Positions 1 through 7,607 of a stretch of DNA of 64,000 bases are shown here, in pieces. The stretch comes from Balneolaceae bacterium. Its GTDB lineage: Bacteria > Bacteroidota > Rhodothermia > Balneolales > Balneolaceae. Below the pieces are notes generated by a model. That model saw only the letters and a list, made by a program, of their open reading frames with translations, did no database searches and was not told the DNA's origin. Each line of letters begins with the position of its first letter. Position 1 is the stretch's first letter. The stretch spans positions 1,822,976 to 1,886,975 of the forward strand of contig CP051242.1 in the NCBI GenBank assembly GCA_017795005.1, given 5' to 3'. The position numbers and the translations under genes are program-made.

Positions 1-279
1 CAGACCAAATGCCACAATTTTTGTACACAGTGCTTTTATGCTTTTATTCAGTTGGTACGAGACGGAACTTTCTTCAATAGTGCTTAAGTCCAATACAGAT
101 AAAGCATCCTTTAAAGAGCTAGCTTTATACAAAAGCACATATTCAATAGTGTCTGAATTCGGGACTTTGGGGATTACTTTTCTGACTATTCGTTTGATTA
201 GACCGGAACTAAATCCATATTCCTCCATTTCTGTGAATTTGGTAAAGAAAGAATAAAAATTCAGAGGAGTACTATTCAT
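1..279 (-). CDS. Partial CDS, N-terminal 93 residues, unidentified (possible Gcr-type 'site-specific recombinase' family)
   Basis: On the minus strand an open frame runs from an ATG at 279 to the window edge with no stop. An in-frame TAA lies just upstream of that ATG, so the start is bounded. The protein begins MNSTPLNFYSFFTKF and continues with a segment containing GFSSGLIKRIVRKVIPKVP. The charged, helical composition looks like a real protein and better than the opposing plus-strand frame. The 'F-S-x-L-x-R-I-x-x-K-x-x-P' pattern reminds me of the N-terminal part of the large membrane proteins annotated as Gcr 'site-specific recombinase', but this is a memory-based resemblance only. No clear Shine-Dalgarno site is visible. 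Sequence left of the window is needed to settle it. Confidence 0.4.
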   Translation of the reverse strand, partial: MNSTPLNFYSFFTKFTEMEEYGFSSGLIKRIVRKVIPKVPNSDTIEYVLLYKASSLKDALSVLDLSTIEESSVSYQLNKSIKALCTKIVAFGL

Positions 280-497
280 TGATTTAGTGTTCAAAAAAGA
301 AGCCTGTTAATTTAGAACTTTCCGGTTTATTGAAATGGTTCTGATATCTTCTTTTCTAAGATACTGAAGATGATTGTAAATCAACTCAACTACTCAAATG
401 AAATAATACGTTCCATTTAGTAAAAGAGGAATCATATAGTTTTGATATAAATGTAGGGGGATACTCGGGTATAAATTGAAGTGAATTCTTTTTCATC

Positions 498-544
498 AAA
501 AAAAAGATTTCATATCAGAATCTATTCATAGACTACTAGATTCT
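498..544 (-). terminator. Possible second terminator downstream of lon
   Basis: An 8-bp inverted repeat (AGAATCTA at 517-524 and TAGATTCT at 537-544) is followed on the minus strand, after about 12 nt, by an eight-T run (A-run at 498-505). The gap between stem and T-run weakens the call. Confidence 0.3.
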
Positions 545-546
545 AT

Positions 547-577
547 AAAAAAGCCCAGACAAGATTGCCGGGGCTTC
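547..577 (-). terminator. Rho-independent terminator of lon
   Basis: On the minus strand, 25 nt after the lon stop codon, the stem AAGCCC/GGGCTT (576-571 with 556-551) runs straight into a T-run (A-run at 547-552). This is a classic intrinsic terminator. Confidence 0.7.
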
Positions 578-601
578 ATTCAAATCTGAAACAGGTTGAA
601 A

Positions 602-3127
602 TTAGCTCGAAACAGAAACCTGTTCTGTTTTGCCGTTCTTTCCGGTAACGGCTGACTTATGGGCATCGCTTACTTTAAAGAATTCAGCCGGATTGTTTAC
701 CGCATCTTTCTCCAGAATAATATCCAACAGCGATTCCATGCGCTCCAGGTATTCCACTTCCAGATTGCCGATTACATCTTCTTCAATATCAGCGACGTCT
801 TTTTCGTTCTTTTTTGGGAGCAGTACTTTTTTAATACCGGCGCGTTTTGCAGCCAGCACTTTTTCTTTAATTCCACCTACCGGAAGCACCATACCACGTA
901 GGGTAATTTCTCCGGTTAATGCCACGGTTCCTTTCACTTTTCGTTGGGTGAAGATGGATGCTATGGCACTCATTAAAGAAACTCCGGCGGAAGGTCCGTC
1001 TTTTGGAACAGCACCGGCAGGTACGTGAATGTGTAAATCCCAGTATTTGAAAGCTTCTTCCGGGATTCCGATTTCTTCAGCATGGGCTTTTAGATAAGAG
1101 ATCGCCAGCATCGCCGATTCTTTCATCACATCGCCCAACTGTCCGGTAATATTCAGTTTTCCGGAACCTTTGGAAACACTTGCCTCAATAAAGAGGATGT
1201 CCCCACCAAAAGGAGTCCATGCCAAACCGGTTGCCACTCCCGGAACCGTAGTTCTTTCGGCTACATCACTGAAGAACTTTTGCTTTCCAAGGAAATCTTC
1301 AACATCGGATTTAGTCACTTTAAATTCTTCCAGTTCGCCGGATGCCACTTTAGCAGCTACACCGCGACATACCGCTCCAACCTGACGATCCAGATTTCGA
1401 ACTCCGGATTCACGTGTATATTCATCGATGATACGTTTAATAGCAGTATCATCGATCACAATCTGATCCTCTTTCAGACCATTTTCTTTGATCTGTTTTG
1501 GAATCAGATATTTCTTGGCAATCTCTGTCTTTTCCTCAAGAGTATATCCACTGATATTAATAATCTCCATTCGGTCTCTAAGCGGAGCAGGAATAGTTTC
1601 CAGAGAGTTTGCTGTAGCTATGAAAAGGACTTTAGATAAATCGTATTCAAGCTCCAGATAATTATCACTGAAAGTATCGTTTTGCTCTGGATCAAGAACC
1701 TCAAGCAGGGCAGAAGTAGGATCACCACGATAGTCGGCACCTACTTTATCGATTTCGTCCAGCATAATCACCGGATTTCCTTTACCAGCTTTTTTCATAG
1801 AGCGAATGATTCTACCGGGAAGTGCTCCGATATATGTTCTACGGTGACCGCGAATCTCAGCTTCGTCTCTGATTCCACCTAAGCTGAATCGTTCAAATTC
1901 ACGATTTAACGCTCTTGCAATAGATTTTCCAAGCGAAGTCTTACCTACTCCCGGAGGTCCGTAGAAACAAAGAATAGGCGCTTTCATATCCTTTTTAAGC
2001 TTAAGGACCGCGAGATATTCAATAATTCTCTTTTTTACTTTCTCCAGACCATAGTGATCTTCATCCAACACCTTTCGGGCAAAATTAAGATCCAGTTTAT
2101 CTTCTGAATATTCTTCCCATGGTAAATCCAGAATCCATTCCACATAACTGTGAATGATTCCATAATTCGGAGAAGCATTTGGAGTCATTTCCAGTCGTTG
2201 TAATTCTTTTTCAGCAACTTCTTTTGCATGATCGGGAAGAGACTTTTCTTCCAGTTTCTTTCTGAGCTTTTCAACATCCTGCTGTTCGGCACCTTCACCA
2301 AGTTCTTCCTGAATGGCTTTCATCTGCTGACGGAGATAGAACTCACGTTGCTGATCATCAATATCAGATTTCACCTTGGTCCGGATTTTTTCGCTCATAT
2401 CCAGTACCTGAAGTTCCTGCTCCAGAAACTCCATGATTTTCTCCAGATTTTCGGAAAACTTTGGTGTTTCCAGTAAATCCTGTTTCTCATCCAGATCCAC
2501 ATTTAAATTGGATGCAATGAAGTTCAGAAGAAATGTAGGGCTGTTGATATTATTTACTGCTACGGCAGCTTCAGAAGGAATATTCGGTGACTTATTGATG
2601 ATATCAACCGCGGTCTCTTTTACATTGCGTACCGAGGCATCCAGTTCCAATCCCTGAAGATCCATTTCTTTAGGGAAAGGAGTCACTTTTGCTTTGAAAT
2701 AAGGCTGATCCTGAGTGAACTCTTCAACTTCAAAAACAGATTTCCCCTGAATGACAATACTTCTGCTGCCATCCGGCATTTTGATGAGTTTTAAAATCTG
2801 TGCAACCGTCCCGATGGTATGAAGATCACTGTATTCAGGTTCTTCAACATCCATATCCTTTTGTGTAACTACTCCAATGGTCTTATCACCAGCATAAGCT
2901 TCTTTTACTAATGAGAGTGATCGGTCACGTCCAACAGTGATCGGAACAACGACTCCGGGAAAGAGAACGGTATTCTTTAGTGGAAGGATGGGAAGACTTT
3001 CGGGAACAAGAGCCTCCGTTAATGCTTTTTCTTCTTCTTCGGACATAAGCGGAATCGCTTGCTCGAAATCTTCAAAATTATCATCCGATTGCCCTAATTC
3101 GTTAAATAAATCCAAACGTGTTTTCAT
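602..3127 (-). CDS. lon: ATP-dependent Lon protease
   Basis: An 841-residue cytosolic AAA+ serine protease of the Lon family, which degrades misfolded and regulatory proteins. It has the full LonA order: N-terminal substrate-binding domain (about 40-240), a coiled helical region, the AAA+ module with Walker A GPPGVGKT at 390-397 and Walker B VIMLDEID, then the protease domain. The catalytic Ser is S713 in DGPSAGVSL. The catalytic Lys is K756, the second Lys of GGIKEK, by alignment with E. coli S679/K722. It is slightly longer than E. coli Lon (784), with an acidic N-terminal extension and a Ser/Thr-rich tail. It is monocistronic, with a clear terminator downstream and 118 bp to the next gene upstream. 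Start at the ATG giving MKTRLDLFNELGQ; no other start is needed. Confidence 0.97.
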   Translation of the reverse strand: MKTRLDLFNELGQSDDNFEDFEQAIPLMSEEEEKALTEALVPESLPILPLKNTVLFPGVVVPITVGRDRSLSLVKEAYAGDKTIGVVTQKDMDVEEPEYSDLHTIGTVAQILKLIKMPDGSRSIVIQGKSVFEVEEFTQDQPYFKAKVTPFPKEMDLQGLELDASVRNVKETAVDIINKSPNIPSEAAVAVNNINSPTFLLNFIASNLNVDLDEKQDLLETPKFSENLEKIMEFLEQELQVLDMSEKIRTKVKSDIDDQQREFYLRQQMKAIQEELGEGAEQQDVEKLRKKLEEKSLPDHAKEVAEKELQRLEMTPNASPNYGIIHSYVEWILDLPWEEYSEDKLDLNFARKVLDEDHYGLEKVKKRIIEYLAVLKLKKDMKAPILCFYGPPGVGKTSLGKSIARALNREFERFSLGGIRDEAEIRGHRRTYIGALPGRIIRSMKKAGKGNPVIMLDEIDKVGADYRGDPTSALLEVLDPEQNDTFSDNYLELEYDLSKVLFIATANSLETIPAPLRDRMEIINISGYTLEEKTEIAKKYLIPKQIKENGLKEDQIVIDDTAIKRIIDEYTRESGVRNLDRQVGAVCRGVAAKVASGELEEFKVTKSDVEDFLGKQKFFSDVAERTTVPGVATGLAWTPFGGDILFIEASVSKGSGKLNITGQLGDVMKESAMLAISYLKAHAEEIGIPEEAFKYWDLHIHVPAGAVPKDGPSAGVSLMSAIASIFTQRKVKGTVALTGEITLRGMVLPVGGIKEKVLAAKRAGIKKVLLPKKNEKDVADIEEDVIGNLEVEYLERMESLLDIILEKDAVNNPAEFFKVSDAHKSAVTGKNGKTEQVSVSS

Positions 3128-3245
3128 TCAGTCCTTTTGCTTTTCATTTTCAACCATTAACGCAAATACGAAGCCACCCGTATGGAGTCTTCCAAAGAGT
3201 CAGGAAAAAGGAAGCGTGTCAGAAAAGTCGGGCAAAGTGGCAGGA

Positions 3246-4754
3246 TCAGAAATGAAACTGGAATACTGCTGCTGTGACCCCGGTTATGGTAGGATTTTCA
3301 TCAAAGGATCTCGACACAAATTGAGTGGCAAGTGATATATCCCACAATTTGGTTTCGATTGCAGCTCCAAAACTGAAGTAACTTGGAAGTTCTGTTGCCA
3401 GTTGAGTTCCTGCCCGAAGAGGAAGAAATTTAAGCGGACGGATTTCCACACCAACAGAAGCCAGAATTTTTGTAGAGTTAAAAGCATTGTCTGTGAGTCC
3501 GATACTTAAATCTCCCATCAACTTGATACGATTTATTTCAAACAAAGCTCCTGCATGAACAGCCGTAGGAAGCAGAGCTGCAAAATTTCCCTCTTTGGAA
3601 GAATTTGAAGTAAAGGGATTGGTCAATCCATATTGGTCGGTGAAGTCAAGGAACTGTCCCGGTGCACCAACAAAGGCGTCATTCACTTGAGAAGTTGGAT
3701 AGTTACTGACAGAAACAGTATCCAGATCAGAAGAAATGGTAATACCATCATCATAGTAATTCACAAATCCTATATCTGTAATTGAAAAGGAGAGACGTAA
3801 GGATTTATTCGTTTGCTGCTCATTCTCATTAATAGTAGAAAGGTCACTACCAATTGTGATTAAATAAGTAAATCCAATATCCAATCCGGCACCAATACCA
3901 TATGGACTGAATATTTCATCCGTAATATTATTGGCTAACGCAGTTTGGGCGGGAGTTCCTGCAAGGTATTGTTGAGTTGCAGCACCAAAATTACCGGAAG
4001 CCCGGTAATCAAATTTTCTGACATTTGAAATTTGGCCACTACCTAAATCGATATAGCGGTTATCCCAACCGGCATCCTGAAAAGCACCACCGAGAACCAG
4101 TTTTGGAGCAATCCCGAAATTAAACTCATCCAGTCTGGGTGTCATATCAGAGAAAAACCGGAAGGACTCAGCAAAACCGATTGAAATTTCATACAGTGAT
4201 TGATAGCGATGATTCAGCGTTCTGTTTATTCCTGTTTCACCATTGATATCCTGAATTTCATCGGAGTACCAACCTTTACCCACTTCAAAGCTCGAAGAAA
4301 TACGATTTCTTATGGCAATAGAATAAGCTCGTTCATCATTTCGCCATTTAAATCCAAGTAATGTTACATCTAAACGGGTCTGATGAAGGGAAGTAGTTCG
4401 ATCCCTGACGTAGTTTTCTTCTAGGATTTCATTGCGTTCGGCGGGTGTTATAGAGTATGATCCGGCATCAAAGGCGGTAATGTAATTTTCCAGATTGGTG
4501 CGCTGTTGATTAAGATCGGTGAAATTTTGCACGGCATTGAAATACGTACCAGTAATTAACAATCCAAAATCCACATTCCTGCGGCGATCCTGAATCATCA
4601 GGTTTGCCGGATTATAAAAGTTGGCGTTATAGTCGGTGATATAAGTACTTCCGCCACCTCCCAGCGCAACATTACGGGGAGTTAGCACAGGTTGGGCGTA
4701 CGAATATAATCCGCATAATAAAGCCCACACAATGGCTAAAAGTGTCTTCTTCAC
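3246..4754 (-). CDS. Secreted outer-membrane beta-barrel protein (DUF5723/PorV-FadL-like)
   Basis: 502 residues beginning with a clear Sec signal peptide (MKKTLLAIVWALLCGLYSYA, then Q). The mature N-terminus holds NVALGGGGSTYITDYNANFYNPANL-type sequence (quoted here in part: ALGGGG and NFYNPANL). That is the hallmark of Bacteroidota outer-membrane barrels of the DUF5723/PorV/PorQ kind, in which 'A-x-G-G...NPA' marks the first strand. The rest is alternating polar/hydrophobic strands, and the protein ends in phenylalanine (FQFHF), as expected for a BAM-recognised barrel. Function is unknown. It could be a transporter or a type IX secretion-associated barrel, but no T9SS gene is nearby. The helicase gene is 21 bp upstream on the same strand. 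Confidence 0.75.
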   Translation of the reverse strand: MKKTLLAIVWALLCGLYSYAQPVLTPRNVALGGGGSTYITDYNANFYNPANLMIQDRRRNVDFGLLITGTYFNAVQNFTDLNQQRTNLENYITAFDAGSYSITPAERNEILEENYVRDRTTSLHQTRLDVTLLGFKWRNDERAYSIAIRNRISSSFEVGKGWYSDEIQDINGETGINRTLNHRYQSLYEISIGFAESFRFFSDMTPRLDEFNFGIAPKLVLGGAFQDAGWDNRYIDLGSGQISNVRKFDYRASGNFGAATQQYLAGTPAQTALANNITDEIFSPYGIGAGLDIGFTYLITIGSDLSTINENEQQTNKSLRLSFSITDIGFVNYYDDGITISSDLDTVSVSNYPTSQVNDAFVGAPGQFLDFTDQYGLTNPFTSNSSKEGNFAALLPTAVHAGALFEINRIKLMGDLSIGLTDNAFNSTKILASVGVEIRPLKFLPLRAGTQLATELPSYFSFGAAIETKLWDISLATQFVSRSFDENPTITGVTAAVFQFHF

Positions 4755-4775
4755 AATCTAAATGTTAAATACCGT

Positions 4776-7076
4776 CTATTCGATGATTTGAAGCGGTGCT
4801 GCTCGTAACATCAGCTTCTTTTGTCCTCTTTGCTTGAAAAATACGACAACTTTGGCATCCATTCCTAATCCACTCCTGCTAATGATCTTTCCCGGGCCGA
4901 ATTTGGCATGCAATACATGTGCTCCAACCTGAAAGGGATCTTCACCATTTTCATATTCATACTGAATGGTAGAGGTAGCTGATGTCCTTGTTTTTTTTGT
5001 GATGGGTTTCTCCCAATCATATTCAATGTGTGTGGAATTGTCTCTTTTTCTATTTGAAGATGAATCGTCCAGAGAGAAACGATCCTGCTTCTGACTAATT
5101 GTGGCGCCAGACTCGGTTCGAACCACACCGGGATCAACTTCATCCAGAAACCGTGAGCGGAGTTGCTGCTGCTCTTCTCCAAATTTAAAGCGGGTAGTAC
5201 AGTAACTAAAATAAAGTCGTTCTTCTGCCCGGGTGATAGCCACATAAAACAATCTTCGTTCTTCCTCGATATCAGCGTCAAAGCCATCACGGGCGCCAAC
5301 AGGGAAGAGGTTCTCTTCCAGACCGACCACAAATACCACCGGAAATTCCAATCCTTTTGATCCATGCACAGTCATCAGGGTAACGGCAGGTTTATTTTCA
5401 TCAAATTTGTCCCCGTCTGTAATAAGACTGATTTCCTGCAGGAAAGCACTCAGAGAAGGATTTGATGTTCCTTTCTCGTAGTAAGAAATGGCATTCTGAA
5501 ATTCCAGAATATTCTCCCGGCGCATCATCGAATCATATGAATTCTCTTCCACCAGGGCTTTCATATAACCCGACTGCTCAAGCACTGATCTTGTTACTTC
5601 AGATAAACTTCGTCCTTGTTCAAGATCACTGCTGAGTTGATTGATCATATTTACAAACTCTCGAATCCTCACTTTCGCAGGTTTATACACATCCGTCTGT
5701 TCAACCTGTTCAATCATGCTCCAGATAGACATTCCCCGTTCCCGTGCCTGATTTCTTAAGTCATTAATTGACTTATTCCCAATTCCGCGTGAGGGTTCGT
5801 TGATGATCCGGATCAGGTTGGTTTCATCGTGCTTGTTTACCAGAAGCGTGAGATATGCCAGCACGTCCTTAATTTCTTTTCGCTGATAGAAGGAGAGACC
5901 TCCAATTAACTGATATGCTATATCATGTCGACGTAAGGCTTCTTCAAAAACTCTGGACTGATAATTTGTTCGGTATAAAATGGCAAACTCATTGTTCTTA
6001 TACCCGTGGCGCATTTTTATTTCCACGATGTACTTAGCGATTCGATTGGCTTCGTCACGCTCGTCGTAATTCTTTAAAAGAATAACGGGATCGCCTAATC
6101 CTTGTTCGGTCCAGAGGGTTTTATCAAGCTGTTTTTTATTCTTCTTGATGATGGAATCGGCGCATTGCAAAATGGATCTCGTGGATCGGTAATTCTGTTC
6201 CAAAGGAACCTGCTTGGCGCTTTCATAATCTTCCTGAAAATTCAGAATGTTCGTGATATCTGCTCCTCGGAAAGAATAAATACTTTGTGCATCGTCACCC
6301 ACTACACAGATGTTGTTATACTTTTCTGCGAGCATTTTGGTGACTTTATACTGCGCGTGATTCGTATCCTGATACTCATCAATGAGGATATATTTAAACC
6401 GTTCCTGATATTTTTCCAGCAAATCCGGGTTCTCCTCAAACAACTCAATGGGTTTGATTAATAAATCATCGAAATCCATAGCATTACTTTGCTTCAGGCG
6501 TTTAATATAGATGGCATACACTCTTGCAGTAATATCATCTAATGTGGAGCTTACAAAACGACTTTGAAAAGCATCCGGATCAATGAGCTGGTTTTTTGCA
6601 TCACTGATTTTATTCCGGATCGTTTTTGGTTTGATTTCTTTTGGATCAAAATTCAGTTCCTGGAGAATCTGTTTTATTACCGTTTCTGAATCACTGGTAT
6701 CATAAATAGTAAAGTCTTTTCCATAGCCCAATTTTTCAGCTTCAAACCGTAGAATCTTGGAAAAGATAGAGTGGAAAGTTCCCATCCATAGCTTTTGCGC
6801 TTTATCACCAATCAGATTCTTGATGCGCTCTTTCATTTCACGCGCTGCCTTGTTTGTAAAGGTCAGTGCGAGAATTTCATTAGGAGCTGCTTTAAACTGC
6901 TGAAGCAAATAAGCGATGCGGTAGGTGAGTACCCTTGTTTTACCCGAACCTGCACCTGCTACAATCAACAACGGGCCATTGGTATGTGTAACCGCTTCGT
7001 ACTGTTGCTTATTTAAACCTGTTAGAAAATCAGGTCCTTTTCTTGGTTCTTCAGGTTGAAGGGTAAATGTTTTCAT
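4776..7076 (-). CDS. UvrD/PcrA/Rep-family 3'-5' DNA helicase
   Basis: A 766-residue superfamily 1A helicase acting in nucleotide-excision and mismatch repair or in clearing replication blocks. Motif I/Walker A is AGAGSGKT at residues 40-47, preceded by the Q-motif LNKQQYEAV. Further motifs in order are TFTNKAAREM (Ia), DEYQDTN (II), GDDAQSIYSFRGA (III), QNYRSTR (IV), TVHGSKGLEF (V) and RRLFYVAITRA (VI). The C-terminal ~50 residues (GAHVLHAKFGPGKI onward) form the Tudor-like fold typical of PcrA/UvrD, which supports PcrA/UvrD over Rep. It is on the same strand as, and 21 bp from, the downstream barrel gene. The DUF559 element sits immediately upstream. Confidence 0.95.
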   Translation of the reverse strand: MKTFTLQPEEPRKGPDFLTGLNKQQYEAVTHTNGPLLIVAGAGSGKTRVLTYRIAYLLQQFKAAPNEILALTFTNKAAREMKERIKNLIGDKAQKLWMGTFHSIFSKILRFEAEKLGYGKDFTIYDTSDSETVIKQILQELNFDPKEIKPKTIRNKISDAKNQLIDPDAFQSRFVSSTLDDITARVYAIYIKRLKQSNAMDFDDLLIKPIELFEENPDLLEKYQERFKYILIDEYQDTNHAQYKVTKMLAEKYNNICVVGDDAQSIYSFRGADITNILNFQEDYESAKQVPLEQNYRSTRSILQCADSIIKKNKKQLDKTLWTEQGLGDPVILLKNYDERDEANRIAKYIVEIKMRHGYKNNEFAILYRTNYQSRVFEEALRRHDIAYQLIGGLSFYQRKEIKDVLAYLTLLVNKHDETNLIRIINEPSRGIGNKSINDLRNQARERGMSIWSMIEQVEQTDVYKPAKVRIREFVNMINQLSSDLEQGRSLSEVTRSVLEQSGYMKALVEENSYDSMMRRENILEFQNAISYYEKGTSNPSLSAFLQEISLITDGDKFDENKPAVTLMTVHGSKGLEFPVVFVVGLEENLFPVGARDGFDADIEEERRLFYVAITRAEERLYFSYCTTRFKFGEEQQQLRSRFLDEVDPGVVRTESGATISQKQDRFSLDDSSSNRKRDNSTHIEYDWEKPITKKTRTSATSTIQYEYENGEDPFQVGAHVLHAKFGPGKIISRSGLGMDAKVVVFFKQRGQKKLMLRAAPLQIIE

Positions 7077-7092
7077 TTATAAAACTTTCGGT

Positions 7093-7145
7093 ACATCCCC
7101 CGTCATGCTATTCGCATGACACCCCCTTCAAAGGGGGAATTTATA
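7093..7145 (-). repeat. Left composite palindrome of the DUF559 element
   Basis: Outer ACATCCCCC (7093-7101), then a hairpin with stem GTCATGC/GCATGAC and loop TATTC (7102-7120), then the palindrome CCCCCTTCAAAGGGGG (7122-7137), then AATTTATA. Read on the minus strand, it matches the right end in the same block order. Confidence 0.8.
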
Positions 7146-7153
7146 GGAGAATA

Positions 7154-7531
7154 CTATTCAGTAGATCTTAATTTATTAATTATGTGTTGCAGATATTGAA
7201 GAGTACTATCTAAATCTTTTTTGATATCCAGATCGTCAATTCTAATAAATTGGATACCTAGTTCTTCAATTTCTTTCTGTCTTTTCTTATCTAGAACAAT
7301 AGCAGATTCTGAATCATGAGAACTCCCGTCAATTTCAATAGCCAAGTATAGTTCGTGACAAAAGAAATCAACGATGTAGTTTTTTATGGGAACTTGTCGA
7401 TGAAATTCAATTCCTAGTTTCTTTTCCTTAATCTCTTTCCACAGAAGAATTTCGCTGAGTGTACTATTCTTTCTTAACTCTCTGGCAAGTTGCTTCAACT
7501 GAGGATTATATGGAAGAATTGTATTTGGCAT
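7154..7531 (-). CDS. DUF559 endonuclease-domain protein (PD-(D/E)XK/Vsr-like fold)
   Basis: 125 residues, the normal size for DUF559. Family features seen are an N-terminal helix with LRKNSTLSEILLW, then GIEFHRQVPI, then the nuclease core with D55 in YIVDFFC, E66-x-D68 in AIEIDG, and a closing strand FIRIDDLDI. The motif order D...ExD fits a metal-dependent PD-(D/E)XK active site. Most DUF559 proteins have no proven role; nicking or cleavage of DNA is inferred from fold similarity to very-short-patch-repair endonucleases. The ATG at 7531 lies inside the conserved inner arm of the right palindrome, so translation starts within the repeat. It is bracketed by inverted palindromic modules (see mobile element). 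Confidence 0.85.
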   Translation of the reverse strand: MPNTILPYNPQLKQLARELRKNSTLSEILLWKEIKEKKLGIEFHRQVPIKNYIVDFFCHELYLAIEIDGSSHDSESAIVLDKKRQKEIEELGIQFIRIDDLDIKKDLDSTLQYLQHIINKLRSTE

Positions 7532-7534
7532 AAT

Positions 7535-7591
7535 AAATTCCCCTTTGAAGGGGGATGATCAATTTCGTTTAGAAATTGATCCGGGGGATGT
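7535..7591 (+). repeat. Right composite palindrome of the DUF559 element
   Basis: Starts AAATT, then CCCCTTTGAAGGGGG (7540-7554), then a perfect 10-bp hairpin with stem GATCAATTTC/GAAATTGATC and loop GTTTA (7557-7581), then CGGGGGATGT (7582-7591). The arms match the left end read in reverse, but the hairpin stem is unrelated in sequence to the left one (GTCATGC). Pairing is therefore conserved while sequence is not. It ends 16 bp before the valS stop codon. Confidence 0.8.
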
Positions 7592-7607
7592 TGATGATTC
7601 AACAATC

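Larger units (their letters stand above)
280..601. other. Intergenic region between lon and the partial left-edge gene
   Basis: AT-rich 322 bp with no convincing gene on either strand. It holds two stem-loops downstream of lon on the minus strand (listed separately). It presumably also holds the promoter of the left-edge gene, for which I see no clear consensus. Confidence 0.5.
7093..7591. mobile_element. Putative DUF559-nuclease element with composite palindromic ends
   Basis: A ~500 bp unit between the helicase gene and valS. Both ends have the same design in inverted orientation. Reading from outside in: an outer block (ACATCCCCC at 7093-7101; CGGGGGATGT at 82-91 of the 7500s), a perfect hairpin with a different stem at each end, a C4-5/G5 palindrome, then AATTTAT. 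The nuclease gene lies inside, so the unit looks like a minimal transposon-like element. No target-site duplication is evident. That it is mobile is inference from architecture and from gene-less relatives at 50.9-51.25 kb. Confidence 0.55.

Noticed and set aside
38-256. Plus-strand 72-codon frame at the left edge
   Set aside because: The opposite strand gives a more protein-like sequence with a bounded start; the plus frame has no Shine-Dalgarno site or recognisable family.
7102-7120. Rho-independent terminator downstream of the DUF559 gene
   Set aside because: The hairpin lacks a T-run and is mirrored by a different hairpin on the other side of the gene, which fits element ends better.
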